Source: Salminus brasiliensis (Eukaryota > Chordata > Actinopteri > Characiformes > Bryconidae). From it: a stretch of DNA of 64,000 bases. How positions within the stretch are numbered: the stretch's first letter is position 1; each line of letters begins with the position of its first letter. The translations under genes and the position numbers were made by a program. This document shows, in pieces, positions 49,861 to 61,900 of the stretch. The notes beneath the pieces were generated by a model. That model was not told the DNA's origin. It saw only the letters and a list, made by a program, of their open reading frames with translations, and made no database searches. The stretch spans positions 37,391,261-37,455,260 of the forward strand of contig NC_132878.1 of NCBI RefSeq assembly GCF_030463535.1, written 5' to 3'.

Positions 49861-50035
49861 TCCCCTATGTATTCACTGCATTACAGGTCATGATCTATTC
49901 TGAGTAGGTGATGTCACCAAAGTGGTGCAATCTGTGACGATACTACTGTCAATGCTAATAGGTTTTGCTGTATTGATGTAGAAAGCAAGTGAGTCTAAGT
50001 GATTCTTAGAATTGGATGCACTTATAAAGATAAAA

Positions 50036-50037
<2 letters not shown>

Positions 50038-50072
<35 letters not shown>

Positions 50073-50077
50073 TATAC

Positions 50078-50109
<32 letters not shown>

Positions 50110-50112
50110 TTG

Positions 50113-50158
<46 letters not shown>

Positions 50159-50163
50159 CAAAT
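50038..50163. repeat. (AT)n with inverted ATTTGGAATATA arms
   Basis: Long AT/ATAC repeat. Its last part is bounded by ATTTGGAATATA (50108-50119) and the reverse complement TATATTCCAAAT (50152-50163). Confidence 0.9.
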
Positions 50164-50269
50164 AAAAAAAGATATTTCCAGAACACTACAATTTGAGATG
50201 GGTTGCTACTGAGATTGATGTGCATTTGCATCATATGCTAATATCTCCGTCATTACGGATAAAGACTTC

Positions 50270-50424
50270 CCTTTTCTGTCTCTCTTTCTCTCTCTCTCTC
50301 CTCTCTCTCCTCTTCTTTATCTGTACTCGCGCTCTTTGCCTCTCTCTTCTTCCCCATCTATGTCTTCTCTCTCGCCTCTTCACCCCCCCTTTCTCTCTTC
50401 CTCTCTCTCTCTCTCTCTCTCTCT
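50270..50424. repeat. Pyrimidine-rich tract with (TC)n
   Basis: C/T-rich for about 150 bp, ending in a pure (CT)12 run at 50401-50424. Confidence 0.85.
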
Positions 50425-50959
50425 GCAGACAGAATGCACTCGTTCACCCCAGCTATAAATAATACATCCACATACACCTATCCTAATGCATAATGTACAC
50501 CATCATCTCTGCTCCTTTGCTGTACGTGTGCTTATGTGTGTGTAGCAGGAGATGGTTGATCAAAGCATACACACTCTGGGGGAAAATGTGTGTGAATTAT
50601 AACAGGGCCAGTGTGGAAGTCACCATTCGAGCGTGTAGGGTTGTCGGGGCATGTCACAGGCCATGCGACAAATGATGGATGAAGAGATGAAAGAAGGATA
50701 AAGTATGGATAAAAGGCCCTCATTCTTTCATATGGTTGTTTTCGGAACTATTGGGAGATAAATAATGCTGTCTTCGCTGCAAGTGTAGTTGATTAGCTAA
50801 GACATATTTACTATCTAAAGGCTAATATAGCTAAGAAATAATGGAAGCTTATTTACACCAATTTGCATCATGCAAACCGCATCCCCTATTAATGACAGAC
50901 TAGCTTCAAACCATGTCAAGCTGTTAAGTAATAGACATCTCTAGTAATCTCAAATAGAC

Positions 50960-51617
50960 TTGCTTTTGAGTTTTATGAACCCCTCCCCCCAAAAACCCAA
51001 TAACTGGTTATGCTACCCCTGGCAGTAACAACTGCAATCAAACATTTTAGTCTTAAATTGTTTATGCTCTGGATGAAGTTTGAACCATTGTCTTTACATT
51101 AGAATTCAGGTCAGGACTTCAGGTCACTCAAAATTGTTTATATTGAGCCTGTGCATCGGATCATTGTCCTGTTGCATAACCCAGCTGTGTTTGAGCTTTA
51201 TGTCACAAACCGACATTCTCTGTCAGGACTTTCTGATAGAGATAGTTCTATAATTTATGACAAGTCGCCTACCCTCTTGCAGAAGCAAAGCAGCCCCAGA
51301 CCGCCACAGTACCACCACCATGTTTGACGGTTGGTATCTTATATTTAAATTAGTTTAGAGATATTTAAATATGATATATTTGCAAAAATATATAAAATTA
51401 GGAGCACAGCTACCTTAAAAAACCTTGTCTGGTTAGTACCTGGGTGTTGTCACGGCCTGTGGTCTTCATTTTTACAGTTGTTATAGTTTGACCTGAAAAG
51501 GGGATTGTTTTTTTCACAACCAGAAGCCAATTGTAAGCCAACAGTTTCCTCAATAGGGCAATATATGTCATCTGTGGGAGCTTTCACAACATAGGGGGTG
51601 AATACTTATGCAAACAG
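50960..51617 (-). mobile_element. Decayed Tc1-like transposon
   Basis: The reverse complement of about 51290-51335 reads PTVKHGGGTVAVWGC, a Tc1 transposase hallmark. The right end GGGGGTGAATACTTATGCAA looks like a terminal inverted repeat of fish Tc1-type elements. The left end was not identified; the coding region is degraded. Confidence 0.6.
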
Positions 51618-52129
51618 CATTTCTTTTTGTTTTAGTAATGTATTCCTTTTAAGGCCTCACATGTGTGCTCAGTCAGAGAGTCGGAGAGTAGAGAAAGTGG
51701 TGGGAATAGGAAAAGGAAAGTGCACAGTGTTGGGGTGGGAGGGTGAGAAGAAAAGGAAAGAATGCAGCCGTGATAAAAAAAGGTGCCCTCTCACTCCTGT
51801 AAAGGAATTCCCTTCAATTCTGTATGCACTGCATTGAGATCTGATGGCTTTTGACAATAGTCTCCCCCCTCCCTTTTTTCTGCCTCCACCGCCTCTATCC
51901 AGATGCCTACAGCCCCCGGGGTTGGTGGGGTGTTCTTGGGGCCCCCTTGCTCCCCCACGGTTGTACAGGCATTTAGATGGGCCTGAGTCACCTACAGTGC
52001 CCCTTGGGCCCCTATACTGGGCCACCGAGGTTCATTAGGGAGAGAGAGGGGGAGCAAAATGAGAGATGACAACAGTAAACCTGAGCACAGCTACAATGCA
52101 GTGCAGACAATGAGAGCAAAGTCGAGGAG
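51618..52129. other. Intergenic, no gene recognised
   Basis: Contains a CCCC/GGGG-rich segment (51865-52035) that stays open on both strands for over 60 codons, with Pro/Gly-rich peptides of no known family; probably composition-driven or repeat-derived. Confidence 0.4.
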
Positions 52130-52369
52130 CTGTCCAAACCCGTTATGGCCGAGATAGCAGTCTTTTATTTCTGTGAGTTTGCCGATTCTTCGCCTTTTCT
52201 CCACTGTCTCTCTGGAGCTTTTGTGGAAGGCCTTTCTCCTCTCCTCTTATCTCGTCTTGTCTTCTCTTCTCTTATTTTCATGCACCACATACAAGTCATC
52301 AATAATGGTCTGCTATATGTGAGAGTATGTGAATGTGCCTGCTTACCTGTCATTCATTGGGTGGTCTTC

Positions 52370-52690
52370 GAACAACAGCGGCTTTCACTCAATCAGCCCG
52401 CCACATTTTTTACTCAAATCAACGCCGGCATGTGATTGGATGGCGAAATTACCCACGCTTGGCTTGCTCCCCTCATCACAGCCCAGGGCACAAATTACGG
52501 CAAGCAGAGTCCATCTGCCACCCAACCGGAGCCGTTGCCCCCCTCCGGTGCCCTACCATTGTTCCCTCGCCCTCCTCTGAAGGTTCTACTGCCCCTCCTG
52601 ACGTGCTTGAACTGACCCGCCACTCTGGCCACCCGTCACTGCCCATTCAATTTAAAACTGAAACATTTCCACGCACACAAAGGCTTCAAG
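52370..52690. promoter_or_regulatory. Unique block, candidate conserved non-coding element
   Basis: Non-repetitive, CpG-containing sequence with homeodomain/CCAAT-type motifs (CTCAATCAGCCC, TGTGATTGGATGG, GGCACAAATTACGG). The + strand is open for 161 codons over the wider region, but the peptide is not recognised. Confidence 0.28.
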
Positions 52691-53045
52691 CACAGACAGG
52701 ACAATGGAAAGAGGTCCCGTCTTTCTTTCTCTTTCCTCAACTCGCCCTTTTCCTTTCTTCAGCACATTGTATTTTTTTAATTGGCCGCTGGTTTCCATCA
52801 CTTAGTGACTATAGGTGAAGCAACGGCTGCTCTGACTGAAGTGAATGTGTACTGAAGGGTACTGAAGTCTTTAATCAAGCCTGAAGTTTTGGTCTGATAA
52901 AAACTTGACCCAAGGCACCAATTTTATATTCAAAGTTTCTAAACCATGCACTAAAGCCCAGCATTCTTTATGGACCCCAGCTTGACTTCAGATGAACTTT
53001 TGTTTGAACGCAAACATAGCTTGACAAAATTCTGTACAGACCTGG

Positions 53046-53260
53046 ATAACACCACCGCCTGCTAGTGTGCTACCATACCATGTGGAAGACTAGGGTTTGA
53101 TTCCTGGCCTGGGTGACTATGCTGTGCTACACCAATAAGACTCTTTGGTCAAGACCCCTAACCCCACATTAGCCCACCTCTTGAATTCAAGTAACCTTGT
53201 AAGTTGCTCTGGACAAGGACATCAGCTAAATGGCACAAATGTAAATAATAAACCCTTGTC
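53046..53260 (+). mobile_element. tRNA-derived SINE with L2-like tail, longer copy
   Basis: Box-B-like GGTTTGATTCCTGGCC at about 53094, then AGCCCACCTCTTGAATTCAA and the tail GTAAGTTGCTCTGGACAAGG through AAATGTAAATAATAAA. Same family as 29404-29580 (minus strand), with the middle retained. Confidence 0.72.
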
Positions 53261-54154
53261 TACCCTGACAAAGTTATGTCTGGACAAAGTTTTGTCCCAA
53301 CATAAATTCTGTCATAACTGAACTGTAGTCTGGCATAATTATGTCTGACAATTTACTGAATGATCATGGATGCTTGGATGCCAGGTTCTGGTGGTTGTAA
53401 TCTAAATAAAAGATTTAAAAAAATATGGTTCACCAAATAGGATTCTAATATCAAACAATTCAGCCATTTTCAGTACTATACAGTGTTCTTTTAGCTTGGT
53501 GTGTTTCAATAAAAAACTGTCTGAACCAAATTGTATTTGTAACCATAGAAATTCTGTGGCAGAATAAAATTTGGTTCCAAATTCCTCTCCAAATCTACTG
53601 AACCCCAATGAAAAACTGTCTGAACAATAATTGGTCCAAACTAAATTCTGTCTGAAACCTACTCCAACACAACAGAGTTAGAACTATGTCACATACAAAA
53701 TTTGGTTCCAGCTAAACTGGCTGAACCTGACGTGAGTCCAACAAAATTGTTAAGTTATCTAGAAACACTGACAGCCAGTGTCAGACCATTACTAAAAAAT
53801 TCAATCTCTTATTTATCAGCTATTTAAAAAATCACTTAAATGTATTTATTTACAAATCTAAGGTTTTCAATATTGAAAATAACATTTACTGCATAATATA
53901 TAGTTTTTTAATGCTGGCTTAGTGGCGCATGTTATCAGCATACCAGCTAACAAAATTAAGATAATAAAACTGTTGAAAGAGAATAAATTTGAGAGAATGA
54001 ATGAGTAGGGGTATCTGTGGGCCTTTTATAATTCATGGATTATAAAAAACCCCAATGGGATATTTAAACCTGACCTGAATTGCTAGAAACAGACTGCATG
54101 ACTTGCTTAATCTTAATAGCTCCAGGTACAACTGTAAAAGAAAACCTTGGCATT
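53261..54154. other. Intergenic, internally repetitive, no gene recognised
   Basis: Many loose repeats of TGTCTGAAC / AAATTCTGTC / TTTGGTTCCA occur between 53270 and 53760, suggesting an old degenerate short-unit repeat. The remainder is AT-rich and featureless. Confidence 0.4.
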
Positions 54155-54330
54155 ATGATGGATTCTATTCCGTCCTTCGATGGATGGACAATATTTTCCT
54201 GTAGGTTCTTCATGTTGAAACTATGGCGGAACCTCTTAAGGAAAAGGTTTTTGGAAGAAAAATGGTTTCTTGAAGGTTCTGCAAAGCACTTTAAGATTTT
54301 CAAGGATCTTCTACTTTTAAGAGTGTAGAA
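54155..54330. repeat. Degraded fish DNA repeat (AACC/GGTT-rich)
   Basis: Contains GTAGGTTCTTCATG, GCGGAACCTCTTAAGG, GAAGGTTCTGC and ends CTTTTAAGAGTGTAG, like the ACTCTTAAAAA end at 27691. Family not assigned. Confidence 0.35.
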
Positions 54331-54426
54331 TAGTCTCTCTTCATCTTTGAAATATTCTTAACTAAAGAATCACCTATTCCTTGCATGATGCCAAAATCTG
54401 GCTCATGCCTTCTTTTATATTGAGGT

Positions 54427-55225
54427 GGGACTATTGTAATGTCTGGCTGTCAGGTTGCTAAAAGGCTAAACATGCTCAAGCTAGTCCAGAACACAGGTGC
54501 TGACCCTCATGTCTGTGCTTCCGTCTGGCTCTCTCTTTCAGTTTTCTTTTTTAAGCTAGGCTGTTATAGTGAAGCTTACTGGAAAAAGCTTACTGGAGTC
54601 TGCAATGAGAATATGTCCTTACATATTGTGTCCAGTCACCTCAAACAAGATCTCCAACATCTCATGTTTTTGTTTTTGGTGACCCAAACCGCCTGCGTAG
54701 ATACTGGTTTAAGATCAATGTTGACTGGGTGCCCCTGCTGAAAAACCTGACCAGCATACCCCACTCATCCCCCTGATAAGACTGATCCCTGCTCTTGCTA
54801 AAACCACCACTACTAACATAACTTGTCATGCTGACTTCTTTACATATTCATATTAACGGCTAATGGCAATCAAAGGTCTAATCTTCATTCCCAGTGATAA
54901 GACTTCTAACAGTAACCTCTTGTTTTAGTGGTTAAAACTAGGCTTGCTTGTGTTACTTTTATTGTTATTATTTGTTTATTAGGATGATTTCTTTATTTCT
55001 TGTTTTTGAAATGCAATTTTATTCACAATTCAGTGTTGACAACAGAAGGATGGCTTTCCTTGTAAGTCCTGGTTCCTCTCAAGGTTTCATCTTTTCCTTC
55101 TGAGAGTTTTTCCTTGCCACTGTCACTTCTTGCTTTCTCACTCGGGCCTCGGACCCGGATCTCTGTAAGGCTGCTTTGTGACAACGTCCATTGTTAAATG
55201 TGCTATATAAATAAACTTGACTTGC
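54427..55225 (+). mobile_element. Non-LTR retrotransposon 3' end (L2-like), + strand
   Basis: Starts with a reverse-transcriptase-end motif (DYCNVWLSGC from about 54430, then CTAGTCCAGAACACAG-type sequence). It ends with a long 3' UTR: GGTTCCTCTCAAGGTTTCAT, GCTGCTTTGTGACAAC, GTGCTATATAAATAAACTTG and a short TTGACTTG-type terminal repeat. Interrupted and 5'-truncated, so not functional. Confidence 0.65.
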
Positions 55226-56280
55226 CTTGACTGAGTTGCGGGTGTCCGGATCCGTGGGAACTGCATGGGAATGGCACCGGGAATGCTGCTGAAATATAAT
55301 TCCTTTAGCTGCTAAATGACTGAAGCGACCTTACCGTGATGTGTTCCCTCACTCCAGTCTGTCTTATGACTGATGATTCTCACCTCTTTGATATCAGATC
55401 CATTAAAAGCTTGGTAGAGAACAACATCCATTGTCTTTTGTTTTCAGAGCTTTACCCTGAATGTGCATGCGTGTGTTCTAACATGCCGGTGCGTTTGTGT
55501 CTCATGAACTCAATGAACCAGCATCCTTTCTTTCCTTTTTTTCAGCTTCAAGGTCACAGCAGAATGTCTGTGCATGTATGTATTTAGCTCTTGGCCATTT
55601 TGGAGACATAATATGATGAGGGACAACATCACACTATGGGGACATTTGGCTTGTTCCCATGAGTAAACAGCTGTTATTTTTTTATTTATGTAACAAATAT
55701 TATCTGTAAAAGCCTTTATTTGAAAAAAATAAAGCTACAAAAACGATAAGCGATATATAGCATCTATTAAATAGATGGAAGTAAATAGAAAGACCTCACA
55801 AAGACAGATTAACAAACGTGTGTGTGTGTGTGTGTATATATATATAGAGAGAGCACATACAGCACTGAGGGAGGGGTTTTATTACCTGTAGTCAGACATA
55901 AGCGGAATCTGACCAATCGGATGGCCCTCCCTCCTGCAGAACTCTCCGCATCATGTAATACACTTATGGGCCAAAGCTTTCTTTTGTTCACTCCTGCACA
56001 CACACACACTGCGCTGCTTTGTTCTAGCCATTCTGCATCTACAACCCACCACACACAGACTATCTATATATATACATATATAGTCTTCGTGCTCACTTCT
56101 TGTTTACTAAACACAATTTCACATCACACATTAATAACCTGACATAATGGTGTCTTTTCTAAAAGATTTATGTTTTATGACATGATTCATTACATTTAGA
56201 TAAACCAAAATGATATACACTTTTAGTTTTTCAAGTTTCTTTTTTTAATGATCTTGCCTAAGGGCATACATTTGTCACCA
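55226..56280. other. Intergenic, no gene recognised
   Basis: Contains a (GT)n/(AT)n microsatellite at 55818-55843 and a (CA) run near 55999. No coding similarity. Confidence 0.45.
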
Positions 56281-56600
56281 CGGCGACAAGCAGTTTCAAA
56301 TAGCCAGAACCAGAGATGGCTCTCTGGGTTTTTAATTTTTTAATGCATGCGTTTAGATTAGAAAATGATTGTATTAGCCTGCCAGCAGGACCCTTGTGGA
56401 AAGATTTACAGCCTGCTTCTCGAAAAGCCGCCCCAGTGTCTTTGTTCGGGAGCTGGACGCTGGAGCAACCTGCTTATTTCAGCAAAATGAACAAAGTGCA
56501 GGTGCGGAGGGGTGAGATGAATGCATGTTTCCTGCATCTCCTGCATCTCCCACATCTCCATTGTTTTTGCTATAAAGATAATTAAGTAAATATAGAATAC
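56281..56600. promoter_or_regulatory. Unique block, candidate conserved non-coding element
   Basis: Non-repetitive sequence with TTTTTAATTTTTTAATGCAT, AGATTAGAAAATGATTG and GCAAAATGAACAAAG motifs. It lies between a transposon-rich area and an (AAT)n run. No convincing exon. Confidence 0.28.
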
Positions 56601-56710
56601 TACTACATACAAAACAGGTGGCGAACAAAGAGGAAGCAGGTGACAGAACAACAACATAACACCAACAGCAATAATAGGTATAAAAAATAATAAGAAGAAT
56701 TATTGTTATT

Positions 56711-56759
<49 letters not shown>
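56711..56759. repeat. (AAT)n microsatellite
   Basis: About 16 ATA/TAA trinucleotides. Confidence 0.93.
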
Positions 56760-56874
56760 TGTAATATCCTTAGCACCCAGGAACAGATGGAAAACAGAAG
56801 CCAAGAAAAGGAGAGACAGATAGAGCTTGTTTACGTGTCCTCATAAAACCCTCTTTCGTCCTCTGTCCCCTCTC

Positions 56875-56880
<6 letters not shown>

Positions 56881-56914
<34 letters not shown>
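56881..56914. repeat. (CT)17 microsatellite
   Basis: Uninterrupted CT run. Confidence 0.95.
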
Positions 56915-56918
<4 letters not shown>

Positions 56919-57002
56919 GTATCTTGCATAATGGCAGGGATGTATAGAACGCAAAGGATGATCTCACTGCAGGGCATGTTGCTGAAAAGAGGCCATGATT
57001 TC

Positions 57003-57006
<4 letters not shown>

Positions 57007-57046
<40 letters not shown>
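57007..57046. repeat. (TC)20 microsatellite
   Basis: Uninterrupted TC run. Confidence 0.95.
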
Positions 57047-57052
<6 letters not shown>

Positions 57053-57315
57053 TACCTCAGACTTTCATTCTCTCTTTGCAATGCCACTGTCTGCCTCACT
57101 GGGGCAGCACAGGCCTGTTTTATGGCCTAATGGTCTCCTCTTTGAAACAGAGCAGACTGACACCCGCTGAAAGAGCCAGACTGCCTCAGACAAAGAGAGC
57201 ATGTGGAGGCGGGGGTGGGGGGTGGGGAATCTAATGCACTGCAGAGAGAGAAGGGCAGAGAGAGAGAGGGATGGCAGAGGTAAAAGGAGGCGTAAGCGCA
57301 GAGAGCCTGAGGAGG

Positions 57316-57319
<4 letters not shown>

Positions 57320-57373
<54 letters not shown>
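57320..57373. repeat. (GA)27 microsatellite
   Basis: Uninterrupted AG/GA run on the + strand, the reverse complement of the TC run at 57007. Confidence 0.95.
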
Positions 57374-57377
<4 letters not shown>

Positions 57378-58329
57378 GCACATCTTTGTTGTGCCGATGC
57401 CGTCAAACCATCACCACACAGATCATAACAACAGAGTCAACAGAACACAGTTAAATCAGCTCCCTCCTAATTCATTCTCCTCTTTTTCTCCAGCCTTTAT
57501 CATGGACTGGTTATATAGCAACTGAGCGATGTGACAGATTCCTCAGTAGACCCGATTACATTCCCCACCATCCTATAATATTCATATTCCACTTTCAGTC
57601 ATGCAAACAGAGGCTAATTTCACCAATTCAGACCATTTACCTCATTGTTGCTCTTCCTGGTTTTCGGTTACCCCCGCCAAACTCCCTTAAAGCAAGTCCT
57701 ATTAAAATATGCAAACGTATTACCTAACCTCTTACAACACAGCAACACAAGAGACGAGAGCGAGAGAGCGAAAGAAAGAGGGAGTGAGAGAGAGAGAGAG
57801 CATCAGTGGCAGCTGATCTGTGAGTGATTTAGCTCCAATAAAGAATACATCAATCCACAACAACAGCTGGCTCTCAATTCAACTACTACACAGTAATAGG
57901 GGTCCTCTGCATGTGTGTGCGTGTGTGTGAGGGGAATAGGGTGTAGTGAATAATGCAGCTTTGTTTTAGGGCCATACTGTTCTCTCGCTGTAAAGGTCTG
58001 GTTATGTAACCCAGTCTCTCTGTTTGCCTCTGCAGTCTGGCTGCACAGGGCCTCAGCTGCACTCACTCGTCCTTCAGCTGCTAAAGAAACTCTGTGACAG
58101 TGACATTTCCACTAGTGTGTGTGTGTGTGTGTGCGTTGGGGGGCATGTATTAAGCTCTTTGTGGGGACCGTATGTCCTAGGATGATGGAAAGCATTGAAC
58201 ATTGTGCGGACATCAGTCTGGTCCTGTGAAGAAAAAGGCAGCTGTTACTTGAAAAGGGGCAAAAAGAGGTAAAAGCTTTGCTTTTTGATTCTGAAGGTCG
58301 GTGTCAGGTTAGAAGTGTGTGTTTGTGTT

Positions 58330-58331
<2 letters not shown>
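57374..58331. other. Intergenic, no gene recognised
   Basis: 57374-57650 is unique and AT-balanced and could be regulatory. Short GA and GT runs lie at 57786-57801 and 58115-58133. Nothing coding is seen. Confidence 0.4.

Positions 58332-58362
<31 letters not shown>
58332..58362. repeat. (GT)15 microsatellite
   Basis: Uninterrupted GT run. Confidence 0.93.
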
Positions 58363-58364
<2 letters not shown>

Positions 58365-58992
58365 CCATTTGTCTTACTAAATGTCTCCAAGTTAATGGTG
58401 AATGTAGATAAACATTTTGACATTATGTCTGGTTGTATAAGTTCACAGTGGTTGATCATGCACCATTCAAGTAGGTACTGGCTGATTTGCAACATTTATG
58501 GAAGGCCCCTATAGGCTATTGACATTTCTGACCAAAATATAGATGTCAATTAACAGACAAACCTTGAGTGTTAGATATTAGATACTATTAGATATTAGAT
58601 ATATTCAGTAAAAAGCTGCTAATGAAAATGTGATTGGCTTATTCCTCTGTCAGTTCCCAATTATGTTGGTGGTTAATCTGTCACATTAGGCCTTCACCTC
58701 TGCTCATGAAGTTCCAAACAAAGAAAGAGCTCATTAAGTTATATCCATTCAGATACCACAGAGACAAAAAAACCTGATTGGACAATTATCCGATTAGCAG
58801 ATTATGAATTCAACCCTTTTGCTGCCAACCTAGTGTTGTAATACTTGCAGTTTAAAAATAGGCATAATTGTATAGAAAAAATGCTAACATTAAATACATA
58901 TTTAAATTTAAATCAATATATTTGAAATTCTCAGAAATCAGTAGGTCAGGAATGTCCTCACAGTGTGTGCCCACCAGTTAATTTGATAGATG
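58363..58992. other. Intergenic, nothing recognised
   Basis: AT-rich single-copy sequence leading into the tandem array. Confidence 0.5.
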
Positions 58993-61900
58993 ATGGCACT
59001 GTTTTCAGTACTGACTGCATTGTTTTGGTAGTGATTGCACTATTTGTAGTAGTGACAGCACTGTTTTCAGTAGTCACTGCACTATTTGTAGTAGTGACGG
59101 CACTGTTTTCTGTAGTAACTGCATTGTTTGTAGTAGTGAGTGCACTGTTTAGGTAGAAAATGCATTGCTTTCAGTAGTGACTGCATTGTTTCGGTAATGA
59201 TGGCACTGTTTTCAGTAGTGAGTGCACTGTTTTCAGTAGTGATGGCATTGTCAGTAGTGACTGCATTGTTTTGGTAGTGATGGCATTGTTTTCGGTAGTG
59301 ACTGCATTGTTTAGGTAGTGATTGCACTGTTTTCAGCAGTGACTGCATTGTTTTGGTAGTGATTGCACTGTTTTCAGTAGTGACTGCATTGTTTTCTGTA
59401 GTGACTGCATTGTTTTGGTAGTGATGGCATTGTTTTCGGTAGTGACTGCATTGTTTTGGTAGTGATTGCATTGTTTTCAGCAGTGACTGCATTGTTTTGG
59501 TAGTGATTGCACTGTTTTCAGTAGTGATGGCACTGTTTTCAGTAGTGATGACATTGTTTTCTGTAGTGACTGCATTGTTTTGGTAGTGATTGCACTGTTT
59601 TCAGTAGTGACTGCATTTTTTTTGTAGTGATGGCATTGTTTTCAGTAGTGACTGCATTGTTTTGGTAGTGATGGCATTGTTTTCAGTAGTGACTGCATTG
59701 TTTTGGTAGTGATTGCACTGTTTTCAGTAGTGACTGCATTGTTTTGGTAGTGATGGCATTGTTTTCAGTAGTGACTGCATTGTTTTCTGTAGTGATGCCA
59801 TTGTTTTCTGTAGTGACAGCACTTTTTTCAGTAGTCAATGCATTGTTTTGGTAGTGATTGCATTGATTTCAGTAGTGACTGCATTGTTTTGGTAGTGATT
59901 GCACTGTTTTCAGTAGTGCCTGCATTGTTTTGGTAGTGATGGCATTGTTTTTTAGTAGTGACTGCATTGTTTTGGTAGTGATGCCATTGTTTTCTGTAGT
60001 GACAGCACTTTTTTCAGTAGTCAATGCATTGTTTTGGTAGTGATGGCATTGTTTTCAGTAGTGACTGCATTGTTTTGGTAGTGATTGCATTGTTTTCAGT
60101 AGTGACTGCATTGTTTTGGTAGTGATGGCATTGTTTTCAGTAGTGACTGCATTGTTTTGGTAGTGATGGCATTGTTTTCAGTAGTGACGGCACTTTTTCC
60201 AGTAGTGACTGCATTGTTTTGGTAATGATGACATTGTTTTCTGTAGTGTCGGCACTTTTTTTCAGTAGTGACTGCATTGTTTTGGTAGTGATGGCATTGT
60301 TTTCAGTAGTGACTGCATTGTTTTGGTAGTGATGCCATTGTTTTCTGTAGTGACAGCGTTTTTTTCAGTAGTGACTGCATTGTTTTGGTAGTGATGGCAT
60401 TGTTTTCAGTAGTGACTGCATTGTTTTGGTAGTGATGCCATTGTTTTCTGTAGTGACAGCGCTTTTTTCAGTAGTGACTGCATTGTTTAGGTAGTGACTG
60501 CACTTTTTTCAGTAGTGACTGCATTGTTTTGGTAGTGATGGCACTTTTTTCAGTAGTGACTGCATTGTTTTTGTAGTGACGGCACTTTTTTCAGTAGTGA
60601 CTGCATTGTTTTGGTAATGATGACATTGTTTTCTGTAGTGACGGCACTTTTTTCAGTAGTGACTGCATTGTTTTGGTAGTGATGACATTGTTTTCTGTAG
60701 TGACAGCGCTTTTTTCAGTAGTGACTGCATTGTTTTGGTAGTGATTACACTGTTTTCAGTAGTGACTGCATTGTTTAGGTAGTGACTGCACTGTTTTCAG
60801 TAGTGACTGCATTGTTTTGGTAGTGATTGCATTGTTTTCTGTAGTGACGGCACTTTTTTCAGTAGTGACTGCATTGTTTTGGTAGTGATGGCATTGTTTT
60901 CAGTAGTGACTGCATTGTTTTGGTAGTGATGCCATTGTTTTCTGTAGTGACAGTGCTTTTTTCAGTAGTGACTGCATTGTTTAGGTAGTGACTGCACTTT
61001 TTTCAGTAGTGACTGCATTGTTTTGGTAGTGATGGCACTTTTTCAGTAGTGACTGCATTGTTTTGGTAATGATGACATTGTTTTCTGTAGTGACGGCACT
61101 TTTTTCAGTAGTGACTACATTGTTTTGGTAGTGATGACATTGTCTTCTGTAGTGACAGCGCTTTTTTCAGTAGTGACTGCATTGTTTTGGTAGTGATTAC
61201 ACTGTTTTCAGTAGTGACTGCATTGTTTAGGTAGTGACTGCACTGTTTTCAGTAGTGACTGCATTGTTTTGGTAGTGATTGCATTGTTTTCAGTAGTGAC
61301 TGCATTGTTTTGGTAGTGATTGCATTGTTTTCAGTAGTGACTGCATTGTTTTGGTAGTGATGGCATTGTTTTCAGTAGTGACTGCATTGTTTTGGTAGTG
61401 ATGGCATTGTTTTCTGTAGTGACAGTGCTTTTTTCAGTAGTGACTGCATTGTTTTAGTAGTGATGACATTGTTTTCAGTAGTGACTGCATTGTTTTGGTA
61501 GTGACTGCATTGTTTTCTGTAGTGACAGCACTTTTTTCAGTAGTGACTGCATTGTTTTGGTAGTGATGGCTTTGTTTTCTGTAGTGACAGCGCTTTTTTC
61601 AGTAGTGACTGCATTGTTTTGGTAGTGATTGCACTGTTTTCAGTAGTGACTGCATTGTTTAGGTAGTGACTGCACTGTTTTCAGTAGTGACTGCATTGTT
61701 TTGGTAGTGAAAGCATTGTTTTCAGTAGTGACTGCATTGTTTTGGTAGTGATTGCATTGTTTTCAGCAGTGACTGCATTGTTTTGGTAGTGATGGCATTG
61801 TTTTCAGTAGTGACAGCACTTTTTTCAGTAGTGACTGCATTGTTTTGGTAGTGATGACATTGTTTTCAGTAGTGACTGCATTGTTTTGGTAGTGACTGCA

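Noticed and set aside
49267..49893. 208-codon + strand frame
   Set aside because: Encoded entirely by the pyrimidine tract; only Ser, Leu, Phe and Pro dominate. A composition artefact.
57065..57428. Several frames over TC/GA runs
   Set aside because: Ser-Leu and Arg-Glu dipeptide repeats from dinucleotide microsatellites.
59082..59492. 136-codon minus-strand frame rich in QSLPKQCSHYRKQ-type repeats
   Set aside because: It is the tandem array read in reverse. The 41-bp unit is not a multiple of three, so the frame only survives because the unit lacks stops; no start or splice context.
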